From Arthrobacter antibioticus (GTDB lineage: Bacteria; Actinomycetota; Actinomycetes; Actinomycetales; Micrococcaceae), in NCBI RefSeq assembly GCF_030063205.1, contig NZ_JASISQ010000006.1:167914-231913 (forward strand): a stretch of 64,000 nt of DNA, written 5' to 3'. Numbering within the stretch: position 1 is the first letter of the stretch; every line of letters starts with the position of its first letter. Shown here piece by piece: positions 37,173 to 45,639 of the stretch. The position numbers and the translations under genes are program-made. The notes below the pieces were generated by a model. The model ran no database searches, was not told the DNA's origin, and saw nothing but the letters and a program-made list of their open reading frames with translations.

Positions 37173-38102
37173 ATGCTGTACTCCAAGAAAACCGCTGAAG
37201 AGAAGCGCCGGGACCTGCGTGCCATGCTGGTCCCGGGCTCGGCCCGCCAGTTCCCTGGTGCCTTCAACCCGCTCTCGGCCCGCCTCATTGAGGAGAAAAA
37301 GTTCGACGGCGTCTACATCTCAGGCGCCGTCCTGGCCAACGAACTGGGCTTGCCGGACATTGGCATGACCACGCTGACCGAGGTGGCAACCCGCGGCGCA
37401 CAGATTGCCCGAATGACTGACCTGCCCTGCCTGATTGACGCTGACACGGGCTTTGGCGAGCCCATGAATGTGGCCCGCACCATCGCAGAGTTGGAAAACG
37501 CCGGGTTGGCTGGTTGCCATATTGAGGACCAGTTCAACCCCAAGCGTTGCGGTCACCTTGATGGTAAAAATATGGTTGACCTCGAGACAGCTGTCAAACG
37601 CATTGCCGCCGCAGCTGATGCCCGTCGCGATCCAAATTTTTTGATCATGGCCCGCACGGACATTCGTGCCGTGGAAGGTCTGGATGCTGCGATCGATCGG
37701 GCTAAGGCACTCGTCGATGCAGGCGCTGACGCCATCTTCCCCGAAGCCATGAAGAGCGTGGCCGAATTCGAAGCTGTCGTCAAGGCAGTTGATGTACCTG
37801 TCCTTGCCAATATGACGGAGTTTGGCAAAAGTGAACTGTTCACAAAGGATGCTCTGGCTGCCGCCGGGGTGGCTATGATCATCTACCCCGTCACTTTGTT
37901 ACGCAGCGCGATGGGGGCAGCCGAGCGGGTTTTGGACGCTATCAGCGCGGATGGGACCCAGGAAGCGGCGGTGGACCAGATGCTCACACGCGCGCGCCTT
38001 TATGATCTGGTTGACTATGAGGCGTATAACCAATTTGATGCGGGTATTTTCAACTTCCAGGTTCCCAGCCTGGATATTGCCACCAACAACGCAACCCTCT
38101 AG
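37173..38102 (+). CDS. prpB: 2-methylisocitrate lyase
   Basis: A 309-aa member of the PEP mutase/isocitrate lyase superfamily, cleaving 2-methylisocitrate into pyruvate and succinate. The active-site signature is HIEDQFNPKRCGHLDGK (K-R-C-G-H loop), and DADTGFGEPMNVART binds Mg2+. Length and absence of the larger isocitrate lyase insert separate it from AceA. It lies between prpD and prpC. Succinate produced here could connect with the nearby DctA dicarboxylate genes. Confidence 0.95.
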   Translation: MLYSKKTAEEKRRDLRAMLVPGSARQFPGAFNPLSARLIEEKKFDGVYISGAVLANELGLPDIGMTTLTEVATRGAQIARMTDLPCLIDADTGFGEPMNVARTIAELENAGLAGCHIEDQFNPKRCGHLDGKNMVDLETAVKRIAAAADARRDPNFLIMARTDIRAVEGLDAAIDRAKALVDAGADAIFPEAMKSVAEFEAVVKAVDVPVLANMTEFGKSELFTKDALAAAGVAMIIYPVTLLRSAMGAAERVLDAISADGTQEAAVDQMLTRARLYDLVDYEAYNQFDAGIFNFQVPSLDIATNNATL

Positions 38103-38137
38103 GTCAACAATGTCGTTTAGAAGAAGGAGTGCACACT

Positions 38138-39277
38138 GTGAGTGAAGAAGAAGTACGCAAAGGTCTAGCTGGGGTGGTTGCGGACTACACCGCTGTCTCC
38201 AAGGTCAACCCCGACTCCAATTCGCTGCTCTATCGCGGCTATCCGGTACAGGAACTGGCCGCTAACAAGTCCTTTGAAGAGGTAGCCCTGCTACTGTGGA
38301 CCGGCGAATTACCCTCTGCACAGGAACTGAACGTTTTTGAGACGTTCGAACGGAGTAATCGTGCCTTAGATGAAAACCTCAAAGCCGCGATCGATCTGTT
38401 GCCGCTGCACTGCCACCCGATGGATGTGGGCCGGACTGCTGTTTCTGTTCTGGGTGCTCGCCATCCTCGCGCCGAGGACTCATCCCCGGAAGCGGAGTTG
38501 GAGAAGGCTCAGGCACTCTTTGCGCAGTTCCCTTCGGTGGTGGCCTATGACCAGCGCCGCCGTCGTGGTTTAGGGGTAGTGGAACCGCGCAGCGACTTGG
38601 ACTACTCGGCAAACTTCTTGTGGATGACCTTTGGTGAGGAAGCGGCCCCGGAGGTTGTGGATGCTTTCCGTGTCTCCATGGTGCTGTACGCGGAGCATTC
38701 CTTCAATGCTTCAACGTTCACGGCCCGAGTCATCACTTCCACGCTCTCTGATCTGCATTCGGCCGTGACAGGCGCCATTGGCGCTCTTAAAGGTGCCCTT
38801 CACGGCGGCGCCAATGAGGCTGTCATGCACACCTTTAACGAGATCGGGATCAATGCCGATGAGTCTCGCAAAGAGGCCGCCGCACGTGCCAAGGCGTGGA
38901 TGGAAGATGCCCTGGCGCAGAAGAAGAAGGTCATGGGCTTTGGCCACCGTGTCTATAAAAACGGTGACTCACGCGTTCCCACCATGAAGGGTGCGTTGGA
39001 GCGGATGGTGGCTCACTACAACCGCCCGGAAATGATGGGTTTGTATGACGGCCTAGAGCAGGCAATGGAAGAGGCAAAGGCCATCAAGCCCAACCTCGAT
39101 TACCCTGCCGGTCCCACGTATCACCTGATGGGCTTTGACACCGAGATGTTCACGCCTATTTTCATCGCAGCCCGCATCACGGGGTGGACGGCACACATCA
39201 TGGAGCAGCGCGCTGCCAATGCGTTGATTCGTCCGTTGAGCGCTTACAACGGTGTGGCTGAGCGACACGTAAGTTAG
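38138..39277 (+). CDS. prpC: 2-methylcitrate synthase/citrate synthase
   Basis: A 379-aa citrate-synthase-fold enzyme condensing propionyl-CoA with oxaloacetate. Motifs are LLYRGYPVQELA, LHGGANEAVMHTF (catalytic His) and GFGHRVYKNGDSRVP (second catalytic His and oxaloacetate site). The length is the short bacterial type used for methylcitrate. GTG 38138 has AAGGAG 8 nt upstream; GTG 38129 overlaps that site. It is the last prp enzyme and is followed by a long palindrome. Confidence 0.93.
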   Translation: MSEEEVRKGLAGVVADYTAVSKVNPDSNSLLYRGYPVQELAANKSFEEVALLLWTGELPSAQELNVFETFERSNRALDENLKAAIDLLPLHCHPMDVGRTAVSVLGARHPRAEDSSPEAELEKAQALFAQFPSVVAYDQRRRRGLGVVEPRSDLDYSANFLWMTFGEEAAPEVVDAFRVSMVLYAEHSFNASTFTARVITSTLSDLHSAVTGAIGALKGALHGGANEAVMHTFNEIGINADESRKEAAARAKAWMEDALAQKKKVMGFGHRVYKNGDSRVPTMKGALERMVAHYNRPEMMGLYDGLEQAMEEAKAIKPNLDYPAGPTYHLMGFDTEMFTPIFIAARITGWTAHIMEQRAANALIRPLSAYNGVAERHVS

Positions 39278-39290
39278 CTGCACCTTGTAC

Positions 39291-39353
39291 GTTGAGGTTG
39301 GAGATCGTGACGCCTATGAGGGACGAATAGGCGTCACGATCTCCAACCTCAAC
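39291..39353. repeat. Perfect 27-bp palindrome related to the DUF559-flanking repeats
   Basis: Arms 39291-39317 and 39327-39353 are exact reverse complements around a 9-nt loop. Each arm begins GTTGAGGTTGGAGAT and continues CGTGACGCC, a close match to the 31.7/32.8 kb repeat (GTTGACATTGGAGAT then AATGACGCC). There is no T tract. It could act as a terminator after prpC or be a solo copy of a dispersed repeat family. Confidence 0.9.
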
Positions 39354-39423
39354 CGTGTTTAACGCCATTCAAAGGTACTGTGAAGAGAACACCCAGACCA
39401 CCACGCAGTTTTCAAGGAGCATC

Positions 39424-39753
39424 ATGGAAAAGTCATCGCTGACAGCACTAGCCCGCGAACTCATGGCTTCCGCCAAAACTAAGAGCAGCGGCCGCAGTGC
39501 CAGAACGGTGTATGGCGGCCATGAGCGGGTTCTCCGCCAGACACTTGTGGCCCTCAGCGCAGGAGCATCACTGGATGAGCACGACAACCCCGGTGAAGCC
39601 ACCGTTCAGGTGCTTGTCGGCAGGATTCGACTCAACGCCGGCGACGTTCAGTGGGAAGGCTCCCCAGGAGATCACCTGGTGGTCCCGCAGGCACGCCACA
39701 GTGTTGATGCCGTTGAGGACTCAGCTTTTCTGCTGACAGTGGCTAAACCCTAA
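39424..39753 (+). CDS. Small cupin-domain protein
   Basis: A 109-aa single cupin. The barrel strands include LVALSAGASLDEHDNPGEATVQVLVGRIRLN and GDHLVVPQARHSVDAVEDSAFLL; the H-x-H/E metal pattern is only partly kept (EHDNPGEA, then RHSV). ATG 39424 has AAGGAG upstream. It follows the prp genes in the same direction beyond the palindrome and is convergent with the nudix gene. Small cupins of this type are often annotated as LPS- or stress-related, but the role here is unknown. Confidence 0.8.
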   Translation: MEKSSLTALARELMASAKTKSSGRSARTVYGGHERVLRQTLVALSAGASLDEHDNPGEATVQVLVGRIRLNAGDVQWEGSPGDHLVVPQARHSVDAVEDSAFLLTVAKP

Positions 39754-39777
39754 CTTTTTCTCGGATACCTGCCCCGG

Positions 39778-40290
39778 TTAGCTGCCTCGCAAAGATTCGT
39801 CGGCATCGGCTGGGGAGAGCATGTGAGTACTCTCGGAGACGGTCTCATTGTCGTCATTAAGCACCACTCGCCAGTGACCTCCCTCCCCTGCCAAAAAGGC
39901 TGGCAACCAATGGCTGGCGTCAGCCCACATCTGAGCATGTGGCAGGTTGTGCACGCTGTACCAGTGCGGCTTGATTTCATCACTCTCGATAGCACTGCCA
40001 GTATATTTTCTGCATAAGAAAATAGTAGTGAACATGTCCCATACCGGCTTGGCCGGAAAAATAAACTCAACTGTGCCGGCGGGAATCAGGTCCATGGCTG
40101 CAATACCGATGCTGGTTTCCTCGTCCACTTCGCGGCAGATGGCTTGGACAACACTTTCCCCGGCTTCCACATGACCGCCAATACCAACCACCTTGCCAAC
40201 ACCCATGCCGGTCTTTTTCACGCCGAGCAGCACCTGCTGCTCGGCGTTGTGGTTGCGGAGCAAAAAACACAGGGTTACGGGTGCACTCAT
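39778..40290 (-). CDS. Nudix hydrolase, 8-oxo-dGTPase-like
   Basis: A 170-aa pyrophosphohydrolase. The Nudix box reads GGHVEAGESVVQAICREVDEETSI (G-x5-E-x7-REUxEE), with Ser for the usual Gly after EE-x. The preceding GVGKVVGIGG resembles MTH1/MutT-like enzymes that sanitise oxidised nucleotides. The C-terminal segment WADASHWLPAFLAGEGGHW is also seen in that group. It is convergent with the cupin and stands alone. Exact substrate not determinable. Confidence 0.88.
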   Translation of the reverse strand: MSAPVTLCFLLRNHNAEQQVLLGVKKTGMGVGKVVGIGGHVEAGESVVQAICREVDEETSIGIAAMDLIPAGTVEFIFPAKPVWDMFTTIFLCRKYTGSAIESDEIKPHWYSVHNLPHAQMWADASHWLPAFLAGEGGHWRVVLNDDNETVSESTHMLSPADADESLRGS

Positions 40291-40469
40291 CCGACCAGCC
40301 TATGCGGGAATCGCTGCGCAAGCCGAACCGTCAGTCAACGATTTGAGCTATTTGACGGCTTTTCACGAATAACCCTCCATTGTTTCCAATAACATCCCTC
40401 ATCCGGCAAGCAAATCCTTCACGTACCAGCACCTAAGGCCCCTCCACGCGGCCAACAGAAAAATATCGA

Positions 40470-40550
40470 TTGAAATTTTTTCAACCGGAGAGCTGAATCA
40501 CACTTTCGGCTGATGTATCAAATAGCAAACTCTGCTTTTGCAGTGCAAAA
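40470..40550. promoter_or_regulatory. Palindromic operator candidates upstream of the sugar ABC operon
   Basis: The 371-bp gap 40291-40661 contains no gene but two clear palindromes: TTGAAA-TTT-TTTCAA (40470-40484) and TTTTGCA-G-TGCAAAA (40536-40550). The first resembles the A/T-rich sites bound by IclR-family regulators such as KdgR, and an IclR gene ends this operon. The second may bind another regulator. Confidence 0.45.
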
Positions 40551-40661
40551 CACTTGCAGGTATCGCTTCAAAGTGGCCAAGCCCTACTTCTATGGTCTAT
40601 TCATGCCCTCAGGAACAACTTCAGGCATGACCTCATCGCTTACTACTTTTATGGAGGACTT

Positions 40662-41954
40662 ATGAAATACACACGCACTCTTGCCGTGGCAGCCCTCGCC
40701 GCCATGGCATTGACCAGTTGTGCTCCCCCCACGTCGAACAACGCAGTTTCGTCCCAGGACGAGGCCACTGGCACTCTGCGTGTCTGGCTGTTCTCTGAGG
40801 TCAACCAGGATCCCAAGTCAGAGGTGGTCAACGCAACTATCAAAGACTTCGAAGCCGCCCACAACGACGTCACAGTAGACGTCCAATACATCCCGGTGGA
40901 CACGCGGGCAGAGAAATTCAAGGCAGCATTCAACGATCCTTCCAGCGCCCCCGACGTGGCGGAGTTTGGCAACACCGATCTCGCCAGCTACGTTGCTGCC
41001 GGAGGTCTGTCAGACATGAGCGCTGACATCAAAGAATGGGACGAAGGCACAGACCTGGACCCGAAGGTTCTCGCCACCACCGCCATTGATGGCAAGAACT
41101 ACGGCGTGCCATGGTTTGTTGGCGTACGCGCCCTGTACTACCGCACAGACCTTTTGAAGGATGCCGGTGTCGAAGTCCCCAAGACCATGGCTGAGATTGC
41201 CACAGTGGCCCGCGCCGTCCGTGCCAAGAACCCAACCACCTTGGGCATCTCCGTTGGTGGCGCCTCACAATTCTCCGCTTTGCCTTACTTGTGGGCCCAC
41301 GACGGCGCCATCGCCACCGAAGCCGGCGGCACCTTTACCTCTGCACTGGACAGCGCCGATTCCCGCGCCGGCATCACGGCCTACACGGAGTTGGTCAAGG
41401 ATGACATCTGCCCACCGCAGACCTGCGCCGAATTTGGCGGTAACGCCAGCGTCCAGCAGTTCATTGCTGGCAAGTCAGCCATGACCATCGGTGGCGACTT
41501 CAACTACAAGGCCATTGCCGAAAGCGAATTCAAAGACAACTTCGCTGTGGTTCCGGTCCCCGGAATCACTGAAGGTTCCATCGCACCGGCATTTGCCGGA
41601 GGCAATAACCTCGGCGTCTTCCAAAGCTCCACGCGTCACACTCTGGCAGCCGACTTCGTTAAGGCACTGGCCAGCAAGAAGTCACAGCAAGCCATGTTCG
41701 ACGCCATGGGCAACCTGCCCACCTTCACTGACGTCCAAAAGAACGTCTCCGACGCCAACGCCTATGTGGCCCCATTCATCGACACGATCGCCGCTGGCAC
41801 CAACTTTGTGCCGATCACTGACACTTGGTCAACGGTTGACGCCAAGGGCATCTTCACCGGGATGTACCAAGAAATCGTCACCGGCAAGTCCGACGTCGAT
41901 ACGGCATCAGCAGACGCTGCTGCCGCCATGAACAAGATCTTCGAGGCCAAGTAA
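40662..41954 (+). CDS. ABC transporter sugar-binding lipoprotein (DasA-like)
   Basis: A 430-aa extracellular solute-binding protein of the family-1 oligosaccharide type. It begins with a lipoprotein signal MKYTRTLAVAALAAMALTSC, lipobox Cys at about residue 20. The binding domain includes LRVWLFSEVNQDPKSEVVNA, APDVAEFGNTDLASYVAAGG and YGVPWFVGVRALYYRTDLL. Start 40662 has GGAGG 4 nt upstream. Two permeases and a GH20 hexosaminidase follow, so N,N'-diacetylchitobiose or GlcNAc oligomers are the likely ligand; this is inference. No ATPase gene is in the operon, as in systems sharing MsiK. Confidence 0.9.
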   Translation: MKYTRTLAVAALAAMALTSCAPPTSNNAVSSQDEATGTLRVWLFSEVNQDPKSEVVNATIKDFEAAHNDVTVDVQYIPVDTRAEKFKAAFNDPSSAPDVAEFGNTDLASYVAAGGLSDMSADIKEWDEGTDLDPKVLATTAIDGKNYGVPWFVGVRALYYRTDLLKDAGVEVPKTMAEIATVARAVRAKNPTTLGISVGGASQFSALPYLWAHDGAIATEAGGTFTSALDSADSRAGITAYTELVKDDICPPQTCAEFGGNASVQQFIAGKSAMTIGGDFNYKAIAESEFKDNFAVVPVPGITEGSIAPAFAGGNNLGVFQSSTRHTLAADFVKALASKKSQQAMFDAMGNLPTFTDVQKNVSDANAYVAPFIDTIAAGTNFVPITDTWSTVDAKGIFTGMYQEIVTGKSDVDTASADAAAAMNKIFEAK

Positions 41955-41985
41955 TGCATTCCCCCCACATAGCGGGTCGGATCTA

Positions 41986-42969
41986 ATGACCACGCAACTT
42001 CACGTCCCTGCGCCGCCTTCCGCGCAGAACGAGAGTCTACTCACCCCGCCGCCTCCCCGTAAAAAGGGACGCGGCGGGGTGAGCCGTGTGGAGCATTGGC
42101 TGTATCTTGCTCCCGCACTCATCGTCCTCATCGCCCTGCTGGGCTACCCGCTGTACCAGCTCATCAATATGTCGCTCTACGACTACCGGCAGGCTCAGGT
42201 CAGTGGCAATGCACCACTTAAATTTACCGGCATGGAGAACTATGCGATCCTCATGAAGGATCCGGAGTTCTGGACGGTACTGCGTGACACCGTCATCTTC
42301 GCCTCGGCCTGCGTCATCTTGACCCTGTTGATCGGCGCCGGGCTGGCAGTGTTTGCGACCCGGTTACGCCCGTGGGTGCGCACCGTCCTCTTTGCCGTCT
42401 CCCTCGGCGCCTGGGCCACCCCCGCAGTAACAGGTAGCGCCGTCTGGCTTTTCCTTTTTGATTCGACCCAGGGTCTGATCAATAAAATGTTGACCGGCGT
42501 TGGCCTCTCGCAGTTCATGGACTATTCCTGGACCTATGACAAATGGTCGGCATTCGGTCTCGTTGCAAGCGAAGTGGTGTGGTGTTCATTCCCGTTCGTC
42601 ATGGTGACTATTTATGCGGGAATCCAGGCCGTGCCAACGGAGACTATTGAAGCTGCACGCCTCGATGGCGCCTCCATGCCGCGGATCTTTTACTCGATCA
42701 TGCTGCCCATACTCCGCCCCATCGTCATCATCGTGACTATCCAGTCCATCATCTGGAACTTCAAAATTTTCTCGCAAATCTACATCATGACCAACGGTGG
42801 CGGCATTGCCGGGCAGAACATGGTCTTGAACGTCTACTCCTATCAGCAGGCGTTCGCTGCAAGCCTCTACGGCCTCGGTTCCGCGATTGGCGTCATCATG
42901 ACCCTCATGCTGCTCGTCATCACTCTGGTGTATTTACGACTACTCAAAAGGAGCGGTGAGGTCCTGTGA
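41986..42969 (+). CDS. Sugar ABC transporter permease, MalF/DasB type
   Basis: A 327-aa inner-membrane permease with six predicted helices after a 35-residue Pro/Lys-rich N-terminus. The EAA loop that contacts the ATPase is ETIEAARLDGASMPRIFYSIMLPIL. It overlaps the second permease by 4 bp. Together they form the channel for the lipoprotein upstream. Confidence 0.93.
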   Translation: MTTQLHVPAPPSAQNESLLTPPPPRKKGRGGVSRVEHWLYLAPALIVLIALLGYPLYQLINMSLYDYRQAQVSGNAPLKFTGMENYAILMKDPEFWTVLRDTVIFASACVILTLLIGAGLAVFATRLRPWVRTVLFAVSLGAWATPAVTGSAVWLFLFDSTQGLINKMLTGVGLSQFMDYSWTYDKWSAFGLVASEVVWCSFPFVMVTIYAGIQAVPTETIEAARLDGASMPRIFYSIMLPILRPIVIIVTIQSIIWNFKIFSQIYIMTNGGGIAGQNMVLNVYSYQQAFAASLYGLGSAIGVIMTLMLLVITLVYLRLLKRSGEVL

Positions 42970-43877
42970 CCGCGCTCAAACTAGAACCAAAAGCTCCGAC
43001 GCCGCCCACCCATCGTGGGTCAAAAACTGCCGCTAAACGCCCCAAGAAGAGCGTCGGGTACAACCTCGTGGGGGTCTTGATCGCCGCATTCGTGGCGTTC
43101 CCGCTGTACTGGATGCTGCTCTCCGCCCTGAAGCCGAAGACTGCGCTGGATGCCGGCGACTCCACCCCGTTCACCCTCGAACCGTCCTTTGATTCCTTTG
43201 CCCGCGTGCTGAGCGTGAACAACTTCGGCCAGTATTTTCTGAACTCACTCACCGTTGCCCTCTCAGTGGTAGTGCTCTCGACCCTGTTCGCTTTTTTGGC
43301 GGCAGTTGCCCTGACCCGCTATAACTTCAAGATGCGCACCAAATTGTTGATCATTATCTTGGTCGCGCAAATGGTGCCGATCGAGGCCCTCACCATCCCC
43401 TTGTTCTTCCTGTTCAAAGGCTTTGGTGATGTCATCCCGGTCATCGGGCTCAACCATCTGGGCTCGCTGATCCTGGTACATATGGGCTTCTCCATCCCTT
43501 TCGCGATTTGGATGCTGCGCGGATTCGTTGCGGCCGTTCCGATCGAATTGGAGGAGGCCGCCAAGCTCGACGGCGCCAGCAGCTTCCGGTTCGTCCGTTC
43601 CGTCCTGTTCCCCCTCGTGGCACCGGGTGTGGTGGCGTGTTCGGTATTTTCCTTCATCTCCACGTGGAATGATTTCTTGTTTGCGAAGACATTCATCATC
43701 TCCGCGCAAGAAAATTCCACCATGCCCATGGCCTTGCTCACGTTCTTCAAACCGGACCAAAACGACTGGGGCGCCATCATGGCAGGATCAGTGATCATGA
43801 CCATCCCGGTGCTGATCTTCTTCATTGCCGTCCAACGCAAGTTGGTGTCCGGTCTCGCCGGCGCCGTCAAGGGCTAG
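42966..43877 (+). CDS. Sugar ABC transporter permease, MalG/DasC type
   Basis: A 303-aa permease with six helices after a basic N-terminus. The EAA motif is ELEEAAKLDGASSFRFVRSVLFPL and the last helices contain FSFISTWNDFLFAK, typical of the MalG side. The GTG start overlaps the MalF-type stop by 4 bp. The GH20 gene follows 25 bp later. Confidence 0.93.
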   Translation: MTALKLEPKAPTPPTHRGSKTAAKRPKKSVGYNLVGVLIAAFVAFPLYWMLLSALKPKTALDAGDSTPFTLEPSFDSFARVLSVNNFGQYFLNSLTVALSVVVLSTLFAFLAAVALTRYNFKMRTKLLIIILVAQMVPIEALTIPLFFLFKGFGDVIPVIGLNHLGSLILVHMGFSIPFAIWMLRGFVAAVPIELEEAAKLDGASSFRFVRSVLFPLVAPGVVACSVFSFISTWNDFLFAKTFIISAQENSTMPMALLTFFKPDQNDWGAIMAGSVIMTIPVLIFFIAVQRKLVSGLAGAVKG

Positions 43878-43902
43878 CCCCATCCACAAAGATAGGTTGT
43901 TC

Positions 43903-45639
43903 ATGCTTTCGCACACTGTGGTCCCCGCACCCTGGTCAATCGTTGCTGCCTCGCCCACCTCAGGCATTGCGGCTCATCCTGCGCTCTTATGTTCGACGTC
44001 GTCACTCACCGCCGATCCCCGCCTCACCCAGGCGCGGCGTTGGTTGGGGCGGGCGCTAGAAGCTACCACCGGGTGGGAGCTGACAGTCCTGCCGTGGCCG
44101 GTTGCCGCCTCCGCCAATGCGGCCACCGCGGGTGCCGCCCCCGCAAGCTTCGCTGCAACAACTACCGGAAACACCGGCAACACGACCGGAGCCACCGTGG
44201 AGTTCGTCTTCGACAGTGCACAACCGCCCGAAGGCTACGAGTTGCGCGTGGATGGCACCGTGCGCATCGCAGCCTCATCGGAGGCCGGGGCCTTTTATGC
44301 GGCACAGACCGTGCTGCAACTCCTGGGTGCGCGCGCGTTCCGCCAAGCACCCATCACACCCTCCGACCAGGAGGGAGTGCGCTGGCAGCTGCCGGCCGTG
44401 ACCGTCACTGACAAACCGCGGTTTGGCTACCGCGGCGTCATGCTGGATGTAGCCAGGCATTTTCAGCCCAAAGATGATGTGCTGCGCTTCATCGAGGTGG
44501 CCGCCATGCACAAGCTCAACGTGCTGCACCTCCACTTGACCGACGATCAGGGTTGGCGCATCCACATCAACAAATACCCGTTGTTGACAGAGGTTGGTGG
44601 CTGGCGCAGAGAGTCCTCCCTTGGTGCTTGGCGGGCAGGACTGCAGGACGGCCAGCCCCACGGCGGCTTTTACACCCAAGATGACCTGCGTGAGATCGTG
44701 GCCTTTGCCGCCGAACGCAACATCACCGTCATCCCGGAAATTGATGTTCCCGGGCACAGCCAGGCAGCCATCGCCGCGTACCCTGAGCTGGGCCTGCCCT
44801 GGTCCACCCTAGAGGTGTGGACCCGCTGGGGCATCAACCCCAACGTGTTGGAACCGACAGCCTTCGCCGTAGATTTCTATCAAGACGTGCTCGATGAAGT
44901 CATAGACATCTTCCCGTCGCCGTGGATTGGTTTGGGTGGGGATGAGGTTCCTCTTAACCAGTGGGAATCCAGTCCCGTGGCCCGTCAGAAGGCGGCGGAG
45001 CTTGGCTACGATTCGGTAGCGGGCCTGCATGGCTGGTTTGTGGGCCAATTAGCCGCGCACCTCCATGCCCACGGGCGCAAGTCTGCCGTGTGGGATGAGG
45101 TCGGCGACTTCGGTCTGCCCGATGGCGCCTTGGTCGCCTCGTGGCGCGGCTACCAAGGCGGGCTCGACGCCCTAGCCAAGGGATACGACGTGGTCATGTG
45201 TCCCGAACACAAGCTCTACCTTGACCACCGTCAGGCCGACGGCGACGGCGAACCCGTGCCGGTAGGCTTCGTGACCACGTTGGAGGCCGTGTACGACTTT
45301 GACCCGATGCCGCAGACCACTGCTGGAGAATACCCGGGCCAGCTGTTAGGTGCCCAAGCAAATATCTGGACCGAACACCTGCCCAACGCCCGCCGCGTCA
45401 ACTACGCTACCTACCCGCGTCTAAGTGCTATTGCCGAAGTGTTTTGGTCCAACCCGGATACCCGGGATTACTCCGATTTCCTGCGTCGACTCAGTACCGA
45501 ACATTTGGCCAGGTTGTCCGCTATGGGTGTGGAGTTCCGTCCGCTCGATGGCCCCCATCCGTGGCAGCAACGCCCTGGTATCCCCGGTTGGATGCGCGAC
45601 TATGACCAGGAAACAGCATCCACGGCAGGTGCTTTGTGA
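43903..45639 (+). CDS. Beta-N-acetylhexosaminidase, GH20 family
   Basis: A 578-aa GH20 enzyme that releases terminal GlcNAc/GalNAc from chitobiose or glycans by substrate-assisted catalysis. The N-terminal GH20b-like domain ends before RFGYRGVMLDVARHFQPKDDV; then come LNVLHLHLTDDQGWRI, the catalytic pair D347-E348 in WIGLGGDEVPLNQW, and GAQANIWTEHLPN. No signal peptide is seen, so it should act in the cytoplasm on imported disaccharide. ATG 43903 is chosen; an upstream frame overlaps the permease. It overlaps the IclR gene by 4 bp. Equivalent to the hexosaminidase beside dasABC in streptomycetes. Confidence 0.93.
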   Translation: MLSHTVVPAPWSIVAASPTSGIAAHPALLCSTSSLTADPRLTQARRWLGRALEATTGWELTVLPWPVAASANAATAGAAPASFAATTTGNTGNTTGATVEFVFDSAQPPEGYELRVDGTVRIAASSEAGAFYAAQTVLQLLGARAFRQAPITPSDQEGVRWQLPAVTVTDKPRFGYRGVMLDVARHFQPKDDVLRFIEVAAMHKLNVLHLHLTDDQGWRIHINKYPLLTEVGGWRRESSLGAWRAGLQDGQPHGGFYTQDDLREIVAFAAERNITVIPEIDVPGHSQAAIAAYPELGLPWSTLEVWTRWGINPNVLEPTAFAVDFYQDVLDEVIDIFPSPWIGLGGDEVPLNQWESSPVARQKAAELGYDSVAGLHGWFVGQLAAHLHAHGRKSAVWDEVGDFGLPDGALVASWRGYQGGLDALAKGYDVVMCPEHKLYLDHRQADGDGEPVPVGFVTTLEAVYDFDPMPQTTAGEYPGQLLGAQANIWTEHLPNARRVNYATYPRLSAIAEVFWSNPDTRDYSDFLRRLSTEHLARLSAMGVEFRPLDGPHPWQQRPGIPGWMRDYDQETASTAGAL

